DNA of 64,000 nucleotides from Fragilaria crotonensis (Eukaryota > Bacillariophyta > Fragilariophyceae > Fragilariales > Fragilariaceae), in contig JAKSYS010000044.1 in NCBI GenBank assembly GCA_022925895.1, positions 1 to 64,000 of the forward strand, read 5' to 3'. The notes under the pieces were generated by a model. That model worked only from the letters and a program-made list of their open reading frames with translations, was not told where the DNA came from and ran no database searches. Positions within the stretch are counted from its first letter, which is position 1, and every line of letters starts with the position of its first letter. Both the position numbers and the translations under genes were made by a program. Below are positions 10,459 through 20,515 of this stretch, in pieces.

Positions 10459-12534
10459 CTAACCAGAGTTCATCAACGTCAAGGAGTTGTCTTTGAAAGC
10501 TGCCATGTCTGCCTTCACATTTGGATCCACACAAACATGAATGACGAACAAGCCCTCAGCTGTCATGGCATTGAGCACGACTGCCTCAGCATCCGCGGAA
10601 TCGTCAAGCCGAATGCCATCTCCTCCGTAGGCCTTCGAAAGTGCAACGTAGTCAGGCCCTATCAACTCGCATCCTTTTGCATTATCAAAACCGAAGGCCA
10701 CTCGACCAAGAAATTGATTATCGAATACAACGCACAACAACTTGTCGCCGGGCCTTCGCATTTGCTGAAAGGTAGCTAGTTCTTGCAAGCTCATTTGGAA
10801 GCCACCATCTCCTGCCAGCACGACCGCACCAGCTGGCGCCGGACGAGCCAACACAGCGGCGATGGCAGCATTCAGCGCGTAGCCCATGGTTCCGAGGCGC
10901 TCGGAGTATAGAGTACGAGAACCGCCTTGAAGAGAAAGAGACAGGGAAGCCCACAGGGTAACATCACCTACGTCCACGCACACCGTGGCCTCCCTAAAAA
11001 CGGGATCAGCGTCAAGATTCCTCCTTGCACGGGAGATGGCACCCATCACTAATGCTGGATGACAATAGTGAGAAGAAATGTCTCTGAGGTCTGTCTGGTA
11101 TTTGAGTCCGACTTCAATCGAGCTGATGTTCGACCACTGTCACATTTGTTAGAAAACCTGGGCTTGAGCGAGCGATATCTTCGATTTGGAGATATTGGCA
11201 TTGATAACTTACGCAGCCTTCGTGGAATGTCTCCCATAGCTTTGCAGCATCCTTGGCGAGGTCGCCAACGTCGTGGATGGCTGGGACCAACTCGTTTGTC
11301 GGCGTTGTCACCATCTGAGCACTAGGGTTCTTAAATGTCATGTAATCAAAGTTTGCACGGGGATTCATGCCAGCCGCACCATTCAAGGCCAACCCGGATC
11401 GTCGCATCGATTCCGAAACCGCTGCTTTTTCTTGCGCCTTGTCATCAAGGTTTCTACACGCAGTGCCAACTCACGACAGATCGCAGCAACATTGCCGACA
11501 AGTGTATGCTCGGCGTCGAAGCGCGTGGAAAGTCCGAATGCATCAGGCTCGATTTCGACGACTCGTCGAATCTGCAAGCCGGCGAGATTGCACAGGAGCA
11601 GGGTCTCGTCGTCGACGCCGATGCAGATTACGCGATCGCAAGAGGAAATGATCGCGGCGGCTCGTTCCATTCCAGGTTTGCCATGAACTCCCACTACGCC
11701 GAACGACAGCGGATGCATTTCATCAATGACTCCCTTGGCATCCAGTCGAGTTAACACAGGGGCACCAAGAGCCTCGGCCAAATCAAGTATGGCAGCACCA
11801 ACGTCCTCGTCGCCTCGATACGAAAAGCATCCGCGCAAACCGACGGCGATGATGTTGCGAGGACGAGAGTCTCCTCCGCCCACTAGCGAAGCAGCTGCCT
11901 CATCGATAAGTGCCATATCGACGTGTGGAGGACGAGCTCGGAGATCAGCGTGCGACGCGCAGAAGTGCTTGAATGGAAGTGGAGATACGGCGGCTTGTAT
12001 ATCAACGGGTATGGCGAGGTGAGCGCATGTCCTTCGCGTCAAGGCAGTTGACACTGCATCACGAAGGAGTGGGATGACGCCATGTACGCTTGGAGCGTCT
12101 TTGCTCCACTCAATACCGGCTCCAGAGAATAAGCGACTCTGGTTCACGTCCTGAAACTCGGCGTATCCCAGCTGTGCGGTAGGTTTCATGCCGGTAATGG
12201 CCAATAGGGCGACTTTATCCATTTCTGCCTCCATCAAACCTGTAACAAGATTGGTCGCACCGGGCCCGGAGGTTGCAATAACCACACCCAGACCACCTGT
12301 AAGTTTGGCGTGAGCAGCTGCCATTGTCGCGGCGTCGTGCTCGTTTCGGGCACACACCCATGTGAGTTCGGGATGAGCACATACAGCGTTGACCAAGGGA
12401 ACCAACGCCCCGCCATGACCTCCGTAAACCACGGTGCAGCCACTTTCTGCAATTGCTTGGGCGATCCACTCAGAAATAGTCGGTTTGCTAGCCGCAGAAC
12501 CATCATGGTCCGTGGCAACTGAATCTTGTGTCAT
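10459..12534 (-). CDS. thiamine pyrophosphate enzyme of the acetolactate synthase / pyruvate oxidase type
   Basis: A three-exon gene: 12534-11420, 11321-11213 and 11136-10459. Introns of 98 and 76 bases keep the phase (2, then 0). The second has a GTAAGT donor and a TCTAAC branch-like site. The product is about 633 residues. The N-terminal pyrimidine domain has Glu65 in RNEHDAATM, the family's cofactor-activating glutamate, then ATSGPGATNLVTGLM. A central Rossmann-like domain follows. The C-terminal domain has the TPP/Mg motif GDGGFQMS near 517 and VVFDN near 547. Enzymes of this type decarboxylate 2-keto acids and form acetolactate or related products. The N terminus is hydrophilic with no signal or transit peptide, so a cytosolic location is likelier than the plastid location of the branched-chain pathway enzyme. 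The exact substrate is uncertain. Confidence 0.85.
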
Positions 12535-12793
12535 TCGTGCTTATTGCTGGATGTTTCACATCAAAGTGAGCAACATTTGAACGCCGAAGTCTGCTTGATG
12601 GTTGCATGTTGCATGTTTTACTACGCGATACACGCAGAATTTTGCGAATTCTTTCCACAATCTTGCGAAGATTTTATCTACGGTAGAAGATACTCGGACT
12701 ATCGCACCAGATACTCCCGTACGCATTGGTATCATACTGCCGGATACGGTACCAGTACCGTATTACGTTGCGCAGTCATATTGGAGAAGGTAA

Positions 12794-12830
12794 GAGCATC
12801 CCCACCGCCCACCGCTGGAGCGAAATCTGA
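12794..12830 (+). repeat. left terminal inverted repeat of the outer element
   Basis: It starts GAGCATCCCCACCG directly after the TAA target copy. It carries a 7-base duplication (CCCACCG) relative to the right end. Confidence 0.85.
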
Positions 12831-13278
12831 ATCGGACATATTGGTCTCGAGCCTTTAGAAACCTATTTTGGACATATTGGTGGTATCTTTCTCGCACCGC
12901 GTTCAGATTTTTTCGAGCACCACGATGAAATTCTGACACCCGCTCTGTAAATTAGACGGCTTTTTCTGTCGGATTTTGTGGTAATCTACCTACAGAATGT
13001 CGAACTTTACGTACTACCAGTACCGGCAAACGAGAGGTTGCGTCCCGAATGTGTGTGATGTACAGTACCAGGTTCAATAGCATATACAGTAGTAGTACAA
13101 AGATGTCATACCGTCGTTACGAAACTGAATCATCGAAAAGGATGCTGGCACGTGTAAAGAACAGGCAATGCGTCCCTCCGCAATCGTACATCGTACCTGG
13201 TACGAGTACCACTCAATTTACTACTACATTCGTCTTTTTGTCTGACCTCGACGTCGTTTCAAATGGTGTTACGGGTTA

Positions 13279-13331
13279 GGGCCACCCTTATGAGATTTTT
13301 TTTGACAGATACAGAAACGTTTCTGTTTCTG
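13279..13331 (+). repeat. left terminal inverted repeat of the Harbinger element
   Basis: 53 bases starting GGGCCACCCTTATGAG, then a T run and an imperfect CAGAAACGTTTCTG palindrome. It matches the right end inverted at 47 of 53 positions. Confidence 0.9.
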
Positions 13332-13345
13332 TTACTCAAAATTAC

Positions 13346-13357
13346 CACCCTTGTGAG
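13346..13357 (+). repeat. subterminal copy of the transposon end motif, left
   Basis: CACCCTTGTGAG differs by one base from CACCCTTATGAG at the tip and lies 67 bases inside the left end. The mirrored copy is at 17423-17434. It is a plausible second binding site for the element's proteins. Confidence 0.6.
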
Positions 13358-13641
13358 CAGAAAACGAGTTACGGGAAAAAGTTCTTTTCTGTTTGGATGC
13401 GCCCCATATCCCAAATCCAATCAGATACCACTTCGGTTTCTGATCGTGCAACAGAAACCATTTTGGAAAAACAGAAACCGAATAAACATCAATGGGATTC
13501 GAGATTCCCTCGGATACCGTCATATTTTGCGCGATATCACTGTAGTAGTGTACAAAGTAATTTAAATCCATCACACATCGGCACATCGGAGATCATTTCA
13601 TTTGATTGTACACTTGAGCGCCATCATCGTTTCCAAGAACA

Positions 13642-15459
13642 ATGTCAAGTCCATTTGATAGATTCTCGACCTCAAATTGGTTCAGCATAACTGATTGGAG
13701 CAGTAGTAGTACATCTGCTACTGCTGGTGCGGGAACGCAAGATGCCGAATTCTCGATGAAACGGGCGCGCGCAAACGACTACGATGACGAAGTTCTGGTC
13801 ATTATTGCATTGGCGGGAAATTGTAATGATGAACAAGATGACGATGCTGAGCCTACCATAGAGCTCCAGTACAATGATTGCAACACCCCCATCAAACGAA
13901 GAAGGATATCGAGGAATGGATATGCAAGATGGCCGAACCCTGACGGTTCCTATATCAGACTCGTTCCACGGAATTCATATTGGTACAAAGCGTACATTGA
14001 GTATCCAGATCGAGAGGACAAGACTTTCCATAAGAAATTCCGCCTCAGATTTCGCGTCCCCTATGCTGAGTTTGAAGAGCTTGCTGCATCATTGGAACAC
14101 GTTGATTGTTTCAGTCGTTGGCACGATGGACCAATCAATGCCTCACGAGTCAGATCAGCGCCAATTTCATTGCTTGTATTAACTTCACTTCGATACATGG
14201 GGCGCGGACTGACATTTGACGACGTGGAAGAGGGTAGTTGGATCAACGCCGAAGTCATCCGAGTGTTCTTCCACATATTTACACAATACGGGGGCACAGT
14301 ATTGTATGACAAGTACGTTCGTTCCCCGGAGACTCATGCCGATGCTCAATCACACACAGGGGAGTACCAACTTGCAGGTTTCCCAGGTGCTGTTGGTTCA
14401 ACAGATGCAACACACGTATTGATTGAGCGTTTGGAGTGCCGCTTTCGGCAATCACATATTGGCTTCAAAATGGCACATACTGCCAGAACGTATAATGTGA
14501 CGGTAAATCATCGTCGGCGAATCTTGACGTCGACAAAAGGCCATCCGGCAAGGTGGAACGACAAAACACTTGCCACATTTGATGACTTCATGCAAAAGAT
14601 AAATGATGGCACCATTTTGGATGATGTCTGTTTTGAATTATATGACTTTGACGACGACGACCCTGGTGAAGTGATCAAGCGAACTTACCGTGGTGCATGG
14701 CTACTGGTAGACAATGGCTACCACTCTTGGGCAACTACAGTCCCTCCGATAAAAACAACGAACAAAAAAAGTGAAATTAGATTTTCTTCCTGGCTGGAAT
14801 CGATGCGGAAAGACGTGGAGTGCACGTTCGGGATATTGAAAGGCAGATGGCGTATTCTCAAATCGGGAATAAGAGTATCGGGAACTGAGTGTCCAGACAA
14901 TATCTTTTTGACGTGCTGTGCCTTGCACAACAAGCTTCTGGAGGTTGACGGACTTGACAAGGAATGGAGGAATGGAGTTTCGAGTGATTGGGAGGGCATC
15001 ATTGGGGAGATGTCAGTTGCCGACAGCACTGCTGCTGGGACTACTGCAGCAGCCACCAGCACAGCAAGAAACGACAATGGTACTCCTACGATGGCGGCAA
15101 CTAGGAATAGTACTGATGGCGGTAGTGGTGACAACGCCAGTTCTACGGAGAGCAGCAACACACTGCCTAATGCAATCCACCGTCTGCTGAATCCAGCCGT
15201 CGCACGACATGATGGTAATAGTACAAGTGCTTGTACTACTACTGCTGGTGACGAAACAGCGCAGGAGCAGACAATGGAACAGCTCGATGGTGGACCAGCA
15301 GCAGTGCGAACTGTGGGTGGTGTTCACATTGTTAGACACCTAAGTTTGCCCTTCTTCCGATCGAAGTTGGTTCGCCATTTTGATATCGCATTCAAGAGGA
15401 ATGAGGTGCAATGGCCTCGTCACTTGAAACGAAAGAACCCACCAGCTGCAAATTTGTAG
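13642..15459 (+). CDS. PIF/Harbinger DDE transposase (DDE_Tnp_4 type)
   Basis: A single-exon 605-residue transposase. All three catalytic acidic residues are visible in the family's usual surroundings: Asp255 in GSTDATH, Asp357 in WLLVDNGYHSW and Glu393 in MRKDVECTFGILKGRWRIL. An HNKLL segment follows, as usual in the family (LTCCALHNKLLEVDG). The N-terminal region has a basic patch PIKRRRIS near 83-90 that may be a nuclear signal. After about residue 440 there is a Thr/Ala/Ser/Asn-rich low-complexity linker of about 100 residues, then a short basic tail (FRSKLVRHFDIAFKRNE). The protein would cut and join the ends of the element at TTA sites. The frame is uninterrupted, so it could still be functional. 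Confidence 0.92.
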   Translation: MSSPFDRFSTSNWFSITDWSSSSTSATAGAGTQDAEFSMKRARANDYDDEVLVIIALAGNCNDEQDDDAEPTIELQYNDCNTPIKRRRISRNGYARWPNPDGSYIRLVPRNSYWYKAYIEYPDREDKTFHKKFRLRFRVPYAEFEELAASLEHVDCFSRWHDGPINASRVRSAPISLLVLTSLRYMGRGLTFDDVEEGSWINAEVIRVFFHIFTQYGGTVLYDKYVRSPETHADAQSHTGEYQLAGFPGAVGSTDATHVLIERLECRFRQSHIGFKMAHTARTYNVTVNHRRRILTSTKGHPARWNDKTLATFDDFMQKINDGTILDDVCFELYDFDDDDPGEVIKRTYRGAWLLVDNGYHSWATTVPPIKTTNKKSEIRFSSWLESMRKDVECTFGILKGRWRILKSGIRVSGTECPDNIFLTCCALHNKLLEVDGLDKEWRNGVSSDWEGIIGEMSVADSTAAGTTAAATSTARNDNGTPTMAATRNSTDGGSGDNASSTESSNTLPNAIHRLLNPAVARHDGNSTSACTTTAGDETAQEQTMEQLDGGPAAVRTVGGVHIVRHLSLPFFRSKLVRHFDIAFKRNEVQWPRHLKRKNPPAANL

Positions 15460-15607
15460 TACAGCTTCAGAAGCCCACTCGGATTACGCAGTCGACATCG
15501 ATGCTCTTCTTACTTGATAATATATTTAGTACTATATATACTATGATCCTACTAGTAGTACTTATAAGTACTTGCTTGATCATCGTCCTCTCGCGTATGC
15601 AATACTA

Positions 15608-17251
15608 CTAGGAAGCTGCTACATTGTCGGCGACATCGTTGTTGTCGTCGCCACCATTGATCCTGGAGTTGCAATTAGGAGTTGCGGTAAAAACGCTAGT
15701 ACTTGCAGCTGGCGAAGAAATAGTCAAGTCCACCAGAACATTGTTGTAAAGTTTGTGAAAGCCTTCCTTGGTGCTTCGTGGAGAACTCGCAACTGCGATG
15801 GCCTGCTGTTTGAGCTGGAGTGTCTTTGACGCAGCATCAATAATTGATTGCTCCGACTGCAAGAGCTCGTCAAGTGCACTTCCAAGCTCGATGAAGTACT
15901 TTGAGATCCTTCATGTAAACAGCCCGATCAGGGTCATCGCTGCTTGTATTCATGATCATAAATTTCAACTCCTCGATAAGTACTTTTTCCCGGCCACCTT
16001 GCTTGTGTGCATGGCCACAATCCGATCGCTCAAGTCACTACGCTCACGGTTGTTGATCACAATTTTTGATTGAGCCATTGCAGCAATCTGGAGTTGTTGG
16101 TTAATAGTATAGTCGTTGCTGGCACTGGTGCCTTGCTGATTGCCAGAACGGTGCATCGAACTGTCGGTAGCACTGCCAGCCTCTTGCTTCACTTCAACCT
16201 TCTTGTTCAATTTCTTCTCCTCGGTTGTGCTTCTCTTCCTCTTTGAGACGGATACGCTGCCTGACGAGTCTTGCCCACCGCTTGTGCAATTGTTGCCTTT
16301 TGGCTGTGTCATGATCAGATGCGATTGGAAGTGCCTCATATCCGGGTGAACAATCGGACCAAGCAACGCAAAGACCAAAAATCCAGGAAACACATAATTG
16401 ACCGGCATCAACAAAGCAGCATCAGCAGAGGAAGCAACAGCAACGGCTTCCTCTGTATATCCCAAGTCAGCACTCGCATTGGCTGTTTCCTGATTGCACA
16501 AATCAACGCTGGCATCGCCTGCAGAAGCTCTCGTTTTGCCCTCCCCCTCACCCACCTTGTTGTTCTTTTTGTTGTTCCGGCTACTATTTGCGGTCGTGGA
16601 CGATGCTCTTGGCGACAATGCCACGTACATTTTCTGTCGTACGTACAGAAAGTAGTCCTCAATGCACATTCCTGACGGAAGAAGGCCAGTCGATGCGTAG
16701 CTCTTGTACGGACTGTCATGACGAAGAACGACAGCTAATGCTTTCTTGCAATTCTTGAGGATGTCTTTTGAGCGAATAAGGAGCGTCCTTCCCTTGATGC
16801 CAGAATCAAACGCCTTGTCAGTCAATCCTGATGCCAACATGGTTGACAATTTCAATCCATTGGTACCTCCAACAACAATTTTCTTGTCCTCCCCAAGACA
16901 ATGAAGCTCGGGTTTCATCACAAGGACCAATCCTGTCGGTGTTGGTGATCGCAGCAAATTCTCTCCTCCTCCTCCTCTGCCAACAGATGCACCAACCACA
17001 CTGTTCTGTAGGAACTCTTCATTGTAAAGCCCTGCAAATATGCCAAGTCCTCTGACAAGCTGATCTGCCAAACCAATGGAATCGCTGTCAGTAGGGTCGC
17101 CAAAATAATGCTCCTCCATTTGATTCTCCATAGTGGCACTTGTCATCGCGTCACTCATACAGCAAGCTTCATATGCCACAAAGCCTGCAAATCCCTGAAG
17201 TTCTTTGAGAACTTTAGCACTACCACTGAACTTGGTGGTACTCATAGCCAT
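15608..17251 (-). CDS. second gene of the Harbinger element, unrecognised protein, two frame breaks
   Basis: The gene starts at the ATG at 17251 (MAMSTTKFSG) inside the element and is convergent with the transposase. The main frame runs about 428 codons to a stop at 15965. Coding quality continues: a short stretch at about 15900-15972 reads well in another frame (VLIEELKFMIMNTSSDDP), and from about 15900 to 15608 the original frame resumes (LGSALDELLQSEQSIIDAAS). That is the pattern of two compensating one-base changes, both in A runs, so either decay or assembly error. Harbinger elements usually carry a Myb/SANT-like second protein; I do not see that fold here. Visible are IVVGGTNGLKLSTMLASG, a Lys/Ser/Asn-rich linker, a basic SKRKRSTTEEKKLNKK patch and a helical C terminus. 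I do not recognise the family. Confidence 0.7.
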
Positions 17252-17422
17252 GACGATGATGATGTGTTGGTCTTGAGGTGTGTGTGTGACTGTGGTGTTG
17301 TGATGAATTTGGATTGCGCGCCGCCCATGATGTGTGTTTCGAGGTATGCGAATGGAGATGACTCGCTCGACTAAGTTTTGACTCGTACGACTACTGTGTA
17401 TGTGTTTCTGCAAAGTGCTTTT

Positions 17423-17434
17423 CTCACAAGGGTG
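17423..17434 (-). repeat. subterminal copy of the transposon end motif, right
   Basis: CTCACAAGGGTG is the exact reverse complement of the motif at 13346-13357. It lies 74 bases inside the right end. Confidence 0.6.
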
Positions 17435-17455
17435 CATCAGCACAAAAAAAAAAGT

Positions 17456-17508
17456 CAAAAACAGAAATGTTTCTGTTTCTGCGGAAAAAAATCTCATAAG
17501 GGTGGCCC
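17456..17508 (-). repeat. right terminal inverted repeat of the Harbinger element
   Basis: It ends CTCATAAGGGTGGCCC followed by the TTA target copy. See the left end for the match. Confidence 0.9.
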
Positions 17509-17820
17509 TTACGGTGCTCGTCCAAGATGATGTCAATTTTTTGCATACAGATCACAGACAAACTGACATGTGTCACAGTGTGAATGCGGCATCCGTGATA
17601 AAGTTCTATTGGTTAATTTTTTATTCGAATGGGTCGAATAGGACAAAACGAGGGGCGCGAGAATCTGGACCCGGCTCGAGAATTCAGCAATTTGGCTCTA
17701 TTCTCGAGCCCCAAATCAGATTTCGAGCCGCTGGGGCGCGAAATCTGAGGTATCGAGCCCAAGCGGTGCCATGCATTTTGGACAAAATTGTCGACACAAA
17801 TGGTCCTATCGGGTCATATC

Positions 17821-17850
17821 TCAGATTTCGCTCCAGCGGTGGGGATGCTC
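17821..17850 (-). repeat. right terminal inverted repeat of the outer element
   Basis: 30 bases whose reverse complement starts GAGCATCCCCACCGCTGG. TAA follows directly. Confidence 0.85.
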
Positions 17851-17853
17851 TAA

Positions 17854-18334
17854 CGTTTCTGTTCAAGAGATCTATGCAGAGTGCGTATGTTCATAGCGTG
17901 CAGAGTGTTAAGACTTAAGACTACAGTCTACACTCCAAAAGTAGTTGGTTTAGTATGTAGATTGTATGACATACATGTTGTGTTTGTCCTCGTACTGGCA
18001 TACCATTCCAGATATACCGGTAACTATCATATCTCTGCGTCCTGAAGTCGATACAGGAGTAATGGATAATTAAAGGATCCCTCAACTACGGTCGAGGCCG
18101 TAAAAGATTACAATAAACATCCATTATCAACGGACCTAAGAATAGATACTACTCGAACTGTTACTACGTGATGACCTTGCAACGGATAATTGTGTTGTTC
18201 GAACAGGAATTGCGCAAGGAGGGGGAGTGCCAAATCCGACTTGGTGCTGGATAGGATGCTTCGCGAGAACGGCCAATGCATCGTACCATGGAAAGGATGT
18301 CAGTGTTTTATTGTACAAATACTTCACACTATTC
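17854..18334. other. intergenic, no gene seen
   Basis: Short GTAC-containing DNA between the outer transposon and the 3' end of the orphan gene. No supported coding frame. Confidence 0.5.
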
Positions 18335-20293
18335 TCAGGGAAGACAGTCCGCAACATCACGTGCTGCCCTCGATAGGGTCTGGCACCATCCCCGAGGCCC
18401 TGGCTCTAATACAATCATAAATTCAAGCTTCACGAAACGTGCGAATTCCCTTCTTGAGACTGATAGCGCCTCCCCAACCCCTAAGGCAAGACCAGAAATT
18501 CCTGTAGAAGTAGCAAGGCCGGTGCTTTCGCAATGCTCGGGGTCAACTCCCGAAGCCGAAGCCAGCTTCTGGTAAAGTTCTGATTCTTGTATACAGATTG
18601 TGCGGATTGGTGGTTCTTCGCCAAAGACAGATCTCATATTGAGATTCGTGATATCTCGTCGGTTGTCACCCAAGGGACTTCCCCTTGCAACTTCATCCAG
18701 CGTTTTGCCCCGACATAGTACGTTGTCCAAGAGAGTTACCGCTCCTGTGACTTTTCGAATCGACATCCAAACATGTCGACATTTCTCATCCTTGGGATCA
18801 GGTCGTTTCATGGTGCGCACAGCTTTCGCATTGGGATGAAAGCAGCCTATCGCCAAGTCGAAGACGGCCATGCCAGTCAGGAGGTCTCTGACAATAAAAT
18901 GTAACAAGAGTCGTCCAGGGGATGATCGTGTCCTTACCAGCTTATTCAAGATGGGGTTACCTCGAACCGCAAGCCGCGCCACATAGCGCCAGGGCGAATC
19001 GGAGCCCATTGGGGGCGCTCGAAGACTCTCAAACCAATGTTTTGGGAAGCGGACGTGATGTCCTACCAAGGACTGCCAAAGGTAACCTGCTTGTTGAGCG
19101 TGATGAAACCCGTCATCCTGCTGGACCATTTCATAGTGCTTCGACAGGGGTGACTGCAGGGATGGAGTCGGCTCGTACTTCACGATTTTGTGCGCCGGAG
19201 TATCCAAAGTTCCGTTTGTTGGTCGCATTTCAATTGGGTCTGGTACGATCGACAAATCTTCAAACACAGATTCATAACTACCGTCGAACGTTGTGTCATC
19301 TCCATTATCATGCAAACTCAGGACATTGTATGTGACCACCTTCATGCGAATGCTCCTCCCGCGGCCCATGGTAGTCAAATGTGTATCGTCCTCCGATGTT
19401 GTCGGTGAGCCAGGAGAATGTTGTCGTGGCGCCGACGGAGCGTCCCTGTGGTCAAACATAGAATCAAGGCAATTGGTCTCTTTTTGCCTTATGGTTGACA
19501 GTGTTGCTTCGCTTGAGTCACTAGAATCGAATAGAGCAGGGAGGTGGTGCATAGTGTTACGATAATTCAAATTTCCAAACGACGAATCCGGGACACGATC
19601 AGAACCATACGCTTGAGGGTTGTAAAACGCTTCCTCATCCCTTGGTACCAAGGCCATACTCGCCCAATGTATTTCTTCATTGAGAGAAGGAGGAGAGGAA
19701 AAGGAGTCATCAAGGCCTGACGATTCCTCGAACACTGTTTGCCTCACCAATTGTTGTTCATCAGTCGACGCATTCCATCCTTCTTGTCTTTTTTCGTCCC
19801 ATGGGTCTGACCACTCTTCAGAGTCGAACGACCCCTTCTGCGACGGAATTTCCAATTTGGTGTCAGCCTCAGCTAATTTCGAGACCAGGTTTTCCCGAAC
19901 CAGGGCAGCTCCCCTGAGGATGGAAACATCTGTCTGTCTCCTCCGTCTCGTCGAACTACTGTAAGGTTGCGAAGCTCTGACGCGTGCTGTCAGAGTACTA
20001 GCCCTATAACCTGAAATACTGGCAACTCGTTCATCATGACTATTTGGTGACGAATTTGTCGAGGATCCTCCATCAGACGACGACGCCGTCAAAGTGAACT
20101 CCTTTCGAAAGAGTTTACCTTCAGAGCGAGGCGGGGATGTCGTCCCAGCAGTTCTCTTGGGAATCATATTGGGATCGACCACGCGATTGTTCTCGGAGGC
20201 AGACTTTTGTGCTGTCGCCAATCGTTCGAAATCACGGGATCGCATCACTACGTAGATGTGAGTTGTGAAACGATCAGCACACTCGTTTCGCAT
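18335..20293 (-). CDS. orphan protein with disordered N terminus and conserved-looking C-terminal domain
   Basis: A single-exon frame of 652 residues starting at the ATG at 20293. Residues 1 to about 400 are Ser/Asp/Arg-rich and probably disordered, with a basic STRRRRQTD patch near 115. From about 415 to 640 the chain looks folded, with hydrophobic helices and strands (AGYLWQSLVGHHVRFPKHWF, LLLHFIVRDLLTGMAVFDL, VTGAVTLLDNVLCRG). I do not recognise the domain. A possible intron with GTAAGG donor and TTTTATTGTCAG acceptor inside the C-terminal region was rejected because removing it breaks the frame. No signal peptide or membrane span is seen. The function is unknown. Confidence 0.65.
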   Translation of the reverse strand: MRNECADRFTTHIYVVMRSRDFERLATAQKSASENNRVVDPNMIPKRTAGTTSPPRSEGKLFRKEFTLTASSSDGGSSTNSSPNSHDERVASISGYRASTLTARVRASQPYSSSTRRRRQTDVSILRGAALVRENLVSKLAEADTKLEIPSQKGSFDSEEWSDPWDEKRQEGWNASTDEQQLVRQTVFEESSGLDDSFSSPPSLNEEIHWASMALVPRDEEAFYNPQAYGSDRVPDSSFGNLNYRNTMHHLPALFDSSDSSEATLSTIRQKETNCLDSMFDHRDAPSAPRQHSPGSPTTSEDDTHLTTMGRGRSIRMKVVTYNVLSLHDNGDDTTFDGSYESVFEDLSIVPDPIEMRPTNGTLDTPAHKIVKYEPTPSLQSPLSKHYEMVQQDDGFHHAQQAGYLWQSLVGHHVRFPKHWFESLRAPPMGSDSPWRYVARLAVRGNPILNKLVRTRSSPGRLLLHFIVRDLLTGMAVFDLAIGCFHPNAKAVRTMKRPDPKDEKCRHVWMSIRKVTGAVTLLDNVLCRGKTLDEVARGSPLGDNRRDITNLNMRSVFGEEPPIRTICIQESELYQKLASASGVDPEHCESTGLATSTGISGLALGVGEALSVSRREFARFVKLEFMIVLEPGPRGWCQTLSRAARDVADCLP

Positions 20294-20515
20294 GTTGTTC
20301 GTTCATGTGTATCACGCGTAGGAATCAGTGAAAATGTGAACAGCGCTGGCCGACGAGAGTGGAGAGGTGCCAGTACAAATTATACGAAGGACGGGGAGAT
20401 TTATTCCTATGTGATTCAAAGCATGACTCCAGTCACAGGTTACTTAAGCGATTATCGTATACAAAGGCGTATGTTTTAAAAATTGTTATTAGGAACCCTC
20501 ACTTCCGTTGAGAAC

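Larger units (their letters stand above)
13279..17508 (+). mobile_element. PIF/Harbinger-type DNA transposon with two convergent genes
   Basis: A 4230-base element bounded by 53-base terminal inverted repeats with 6 mismatches, beginning GGGCCACCCTTATGAG. TTA lies directly outside both ends (13276-13278 and 17509-17511), as expected for the 3-base TWA target of this superfamily. It holds a plus-strand DDE transposase (13642-15459) and a minus-strand second gene (15608-17251) converging on it. A 12-base version of the end motif (CACCCTTGTGAG) recurs inverted inside each end at 13346 and 17423. Well-conserved ends, an exact target duplication and an uninterrupted transposase suggest a fairly recent insertion. 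It sits inside the older outer element. Confidence 0.9.
12794..17850. mobile_element. MITE-like DNA transposon (outer), split by a Harbinger insertion
   Basis: The ends are inverted copies of GAGCATCCCCACCG followed by CTGGAGCGAAATCTGA; the left copy has 7 extra bases (CCCACCG) in between. TAA lies just outside both ends (12791-12793 and 17851-17853), giving a 3-base target duplication. Removing the inner element and one TTA copy leaves about 824 bases with no coding capacity. The inner part near the right end has several copies of CGAGCC and AATCTGA in both orientations. It is most likely a non-autonomous element using a PIF/Harbinger-type transposase. It is older than the insertion it carries. 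Confidence 0.8.

Noticed and set aside
15890-15980. Possible intron explaining the frame shifts in the transposon's second gene
   Set aside because: The 84-base interval between the two AAAGTACTT copies is not bounded by GT and AG in phase, and its shifted frame reads like protein.
17252-17536. Upstream 95 codons of the transposon's second gene
   Set aside because: They run through the terminal inverted repeat and out of the element, so they cannot be part of its protein.
18903-18952. Possible 50-base intron (GTAAGG...TTGTCAG) in the orphan gene
   Set aside because: Removing it shifts the frame, and the unspliced reading is smoothly protein-like.
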